From contig JAKAFD010000037.1 of assembly GCA_021818075.1 (NCBI GenBank), positions 1 to 7,328 on the forward strand: a stretch of DNA of 7,328 nucleotides. Direction: 5' to 3'. Both the position numbers and the translations under genes were made by a program. The notes under the pieces were generated by a model that did no database searches, was not told the DNA's origin, and was given only the letters and a program-made list of their open reading frames with translations. Below are positions 5,767 through 7,328 of this stretch, one piece after another (the stretch's first letter is position 1; each line of letters opens with the position of its first letter). Origin of the DNA: a bacterium. Its GTDB lineage: Bacteria > Patescibacteriota > Patescibacteriia > Patescibacteriales > Patescibacteriaceae.

Positions 5767-6753
5767 TTATAATCCTAAATTAGTTTTAACCTTATTTAAA
5801 GTGGTGCGGGCGATAGGGCGTAATTTTTTAGCCGATTGACTAAAGATTTTGGCTACCTGCCGGTCGCTGATGTTATGAAACTTAATTTGAAAATCGGTTA
5901 AAAATTTACTGACCACTTCGGCTAAGTCATTTTTGAAATCACCATAGCCCTTGCCGGTGTATTTTCTTTCCAGCTCTTTAATACTCTTATTAGCTAAGAG
6001 CGAATAAATAGTCAAGAGATTACTGATAGCCGGTTTGTTTTTGACATCATATTTAATATCCGAGCCGGAGTCGGTCACCGCGCGTTTGATTTTTTTGACC
6101 GCCGTTTCCGGCTTGTCCAAGAGGGCGATATAGTTAGCCGGCGAGGCGGCAGACTTGCTCATTTTCTTGGTTGGGTCATCTAGGCCCATGATGCGGGCGC
6201 CTTCTTTATTGATTTTAGCTTCGGGAATAGTGAAAGCGTGGCCGAATTGCTGATTAAAGCGTTTGGCCAAGTCGCGCGCCAACTCCACATGCTGTAATTG
6301 GTCTTCGCCGACCGGCACAATGTCCGTTTGATAAAGCAAAATGTCGGCGGCCATCAGCACCGGATAATCAAATAAGCCTACCGAAGCGTTTTTACTACCG
6401 GCTTTGTCTTTAAACTGAGTCATTTTATTAAGGTCGCTCATACGGGCTACGGCGCAATTTAAAATCCAAGCCAATTCGGTGTGTTCGGCAATGTCGGATT
6501 GCCTAAAAATCAGGGCGCGGCGGGGATTGATACCGGCGGCCAAGTAAATTTTGGCAATATCCAAAACTTGCCGTTTTAAATTAGCCGCATTTTGCGGTAC
6601 GGTGATGGCGTGATAATCCACCACACAAAAAATTGAGTGGTATTTATGCTGCAAATCCAGCCATTGGGTCAACGCGCCCAGGTAATTACCTAGATGGAAA
6701 TTGCCGGTTGGCTGAACGCCGGAGAACACGGTTAGTTGTTTAGAGATTGACAT
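5767..6753 (-). CDS. trpS: Tryptophanyl-tRNA synthetase (TrpRS)
   Basis: Class I aminoacyl-tRNA synthetase that activates tryptophan with ATP and charges tRNA-Trp. The 328 residues match the compact bacterial form. The HIGH-type signature is PTGNFHLGN (15-23) and the KMSKS loop is intact (197-201). The DYPVLMAADILLY segment (129-141) carries the Asp (D137) expected to bind the tryptophan indole. VPVGEDQLQHVELARD (146-161) and the MSDLNKMTQFKDK region (105-117) are also typical. The C-terminal helical domain (about 220-328) is complete and ends with TAA. The ATG at 6753 is the natural start, since the beta-strand before PTGNFHLGN begins within ten residues; no Shine-Dalgarno is visible. It lies 43 bases after tsaD and 34 bases before the small hypothetical gene, all on the same strand. 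No T-box-like leader fits in the 43-base gap, so tryptophan control at this point is not evident. Confidence 0.97.
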   Translation of the reverse strand: MSISKQLTVFSGVQPTGNFHLGNYLGALTQWLDLQHKYHSIFCVVDYHAITVPQNAANLKRQVLDIAKIYLAAGINPRRALIFRQSDIAEHTELAWILNCAVARMSDLNKMTQFKDKAGSKNASVGLFDYPVLMAADILLYQTDIVPVGEDQLQHVELARDLAKRFNQQFGHAFTIPEAKINKEGARIMGLDDPTKKMSKSAASPANYIALLDKPETAVKKIKRAVTDSGSDIKYDVKNKPAISNLLTIYSLLANKSIKELERKYTGKGYGDFKNDLAEVVSKFLTDFQIKFHNISDRQVAKIFSQSAKKLRPIARTTLNKVKTNLGL

Positions 6754-6792
6754 ATACTATAAGTTTATCGCTTTAAGAGGCGGGAGTAAAGA

Positions 6793-6809
6793 GGAATTAT
6801 TTTAATTCC
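6793..6809 (-). other. Small stem-loop spanning the tsaD stop codon
   Basis: GGAATTA (6793-6799) pairs with TAATTCC (6803-6809) across a three-base loop; the tsaD stop lies in one arm (6797-6799). No U-tract follows on the minus strand, so it is not a convincing terminator. It could be a processing or stability element, or chance. Confidence 0.3.
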
Positions 6810-7328
6810 CAATTCGGATCAACTTTTAATTTGGCTGGAGCAATAGTTTTGCCGGCGCGGAATTTAAAATAACCGGCGGCCCCAATCATGGCGGCGTTGT
6901 CGGTGGTGTAGCTGTGAGCAGTGAGCTTTAAGCTGACAGCCGGCAGCTGTTTATTAACAGTTTCGGTTAATTGGCGGCGCAGTTCTTGGTTGGCGCTGAC
7001 GCCGCCGGAAAGGATAATGGTTTTAGCTTTATATTTTTTGGCGGCTTTGATAACTTTGGCAATTAAGACATCAATAATCGCTTGTTGGTATTCATGAGCG
7101 TAGGCGGGAATTTTTTTACGCCAATTTTTATCGTCGCGCAGTTGATAGAGCAGAGCGGTTTTTAAACCGGAAAAAGAAAAATCAAAATCCGGTGAATCAA
7201 TCATCGGCCTCGGTAATTTTATCTGTGGCGTAGCCACTCCAAAATTGGAAATTGGAAATTGGAAGTTGGAAATTTGAGCAGCGCTAGCTGCGATGGCCGG
7301 CCCTCCCGGATAGCCCAAGTCAAGTAAT
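6797..7328 (-). CDS. tsaD: TsaD, tRNA N6-threonylcarbamoyltransferase, C-terminal half (N-terminus outside window)
   Basis: C-terminal about 176 residues of TsaD (Kae1/YgjD family, ASKHA fold), which transfers the threonylcarbamoyl group to A37 of tRNAs reading ANN codons, with TsaB and TsaE as partners in bacteria. The frame is open to the right edge, where LLDLGYPGGP is read; roughly half of a usual 330-350-residue protein is missing outside. Visible motifs are GYPGGP, LPRPM followed by the DFSFSGLKTAL segment, LSGGVSANQELR, and TTDNAAMIGAAGY, whose Asp is the expected metal ligand. Between GYPGGPA and LPRPM the protein carries an unusually long linker containing QISNFQFPISNFGVATP, encoded by a heptamer repeat, where I recall homologues having about 13 residues. 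Codon 7318-7316 is TTG read as internal leucine, not a start, because TsaD sequence continues upstream of it. trpS follows after 43 bases. Confidence 0.95.
   Translation of the reverse strand, partial: LLDLGYPGGPAIAASAAQISNFQFPISNFGVATPQIKLPRPMIDSPDFDFSFSGLKTALLYQLRDDKNWRKKIPAYAHEYQQAIIDVLIAKVIKAAKKYKAKTIILSGGVSANQELRRQLTETVNKQLPAVSLKLTAHSYTTDNAAMIGAAGYFKFRAGKTIAPAKLKVDPNWELK
7225..7291. repeat. Short inverted repeats flanking the tsaD heptamer array
   Basis: GTGGC-GTA-GCCAC (7225-7237) lies on one side of the array and GCAGC-GCTA-GCTGC (7278-7291) on the other, each a five-base perfect inverted repeat around a 3-4 base loop. They differ in sequence, so they are not the ends of one element. 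Together with the array they cover most of the segment that is extra relative to homologues. Short hairpins of this size can arise by chance. Confidence 0.45.
7242..7274. repeat. Heptanucleotide tandem repeat inside tsaD
   Basis: About 4.7 copies of the heptamer AAATTGG on the plus strand: units at 7242, 7249 and 7256 are exact, that at 7263 is AAGTTGG, and AAATT remains at 7270. On the tsaD strand it is CCAATTT, translated as ISNFQFPISNF. The heptamer gives no stop codon in any of six frames. Confidence 0.9.

Noticed and set aside
6754..6796. Promoter or T-box between tsaD and trpS
   Set aside because: The gap is only 43 bases. A TATAGT at 6761-6756 is too close to the ATG and lacks a -35, and there is no room for a T-box.
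7316..7318. TTG at 7318 as a start codon giving a short TsaD-like protein
   Set aside because: TsaD-type sequence (LLD before LGYPGGP) continues without a stop to the window edge, so the codon is an internal leucine and the gene is cut by the window, not truncated.

Overview
The window looks like a chromosomal segment of a Patescibacteria (Candidate Phyla Radiation) bacterium, perhaps a Parcubacteria-type lineage. The grounds are indirect. Housekeeping genes are tightly packed with short gaps. A stand-alone bacterial Elp3 is present. Most starts lack a Shine-Dalgarno sequence. There is an exported bactofilin-like membrane protein of a kind I associate with these genomes, and stop-free heptanucleotide repeats are inserted in conserved genes. 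TGA is used as a stop (end of elp3), so the UGA-glycine code of some Patescibacteria is not indicated. The phylum is an inference; nothing here fixes the rank below it.

Layout. Left block, minus strand: elp3 (774-2423) followed by a Dpm1-type polyprenol-phosphate mannosyltransferase (1-777, cut by the left edge), joined by an ATGA stop/start overlap. Middle block, plus strand: a strong promoter (2417-2445), a roughly 100-base leader, and a secreted/membrane bactofilin-like protein (2554-3771) closed by a hairpin terminator. A phosphomannomutase/phosphoglucomutase gene (3854-5218) follows, closed by a terminator that can work in both directions. Right block, minus strand, transcribed toward the centre: tsaD (cut by the right edge), trpS, and a small unrecognised gene (5274-5732) whose product carries an internal duplication. 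No stretch without a gene exceeds 300 bases; the longest gap is the 130-base divergent region 2424-2553.

How the genes fit together. Elp3 (U34 wobble modification), TsaD (t6A37) and TrpRS all serve tRNA maturation or charging. The phosphohexomutase can make mannose-1-phosphate or glucose-1-phosphate, and the Dpm1-like enzyme would use GDP-mannose to load a polyprenyl phosphate, so both fit an envelope glycan pathway. The bactofilin-like protein also belongs to the envelope.

I see no defence system, CRISPR array, transposase, tRNA or rRNA. The most notable structures are: two heptanucleotide tandem repeats read in frame inside Elp3 and TsaD, neither heptamer giving a stop codon in any of six frames; the structured leader of the bactofilin-like gene, with a strong Shine-Dalgarno sequence that has no start codon at normal spacing; the 36-residue duplication in the small unknown protein; and a possible C-terminal membrane-domain fusion on the mannosyltransferase.
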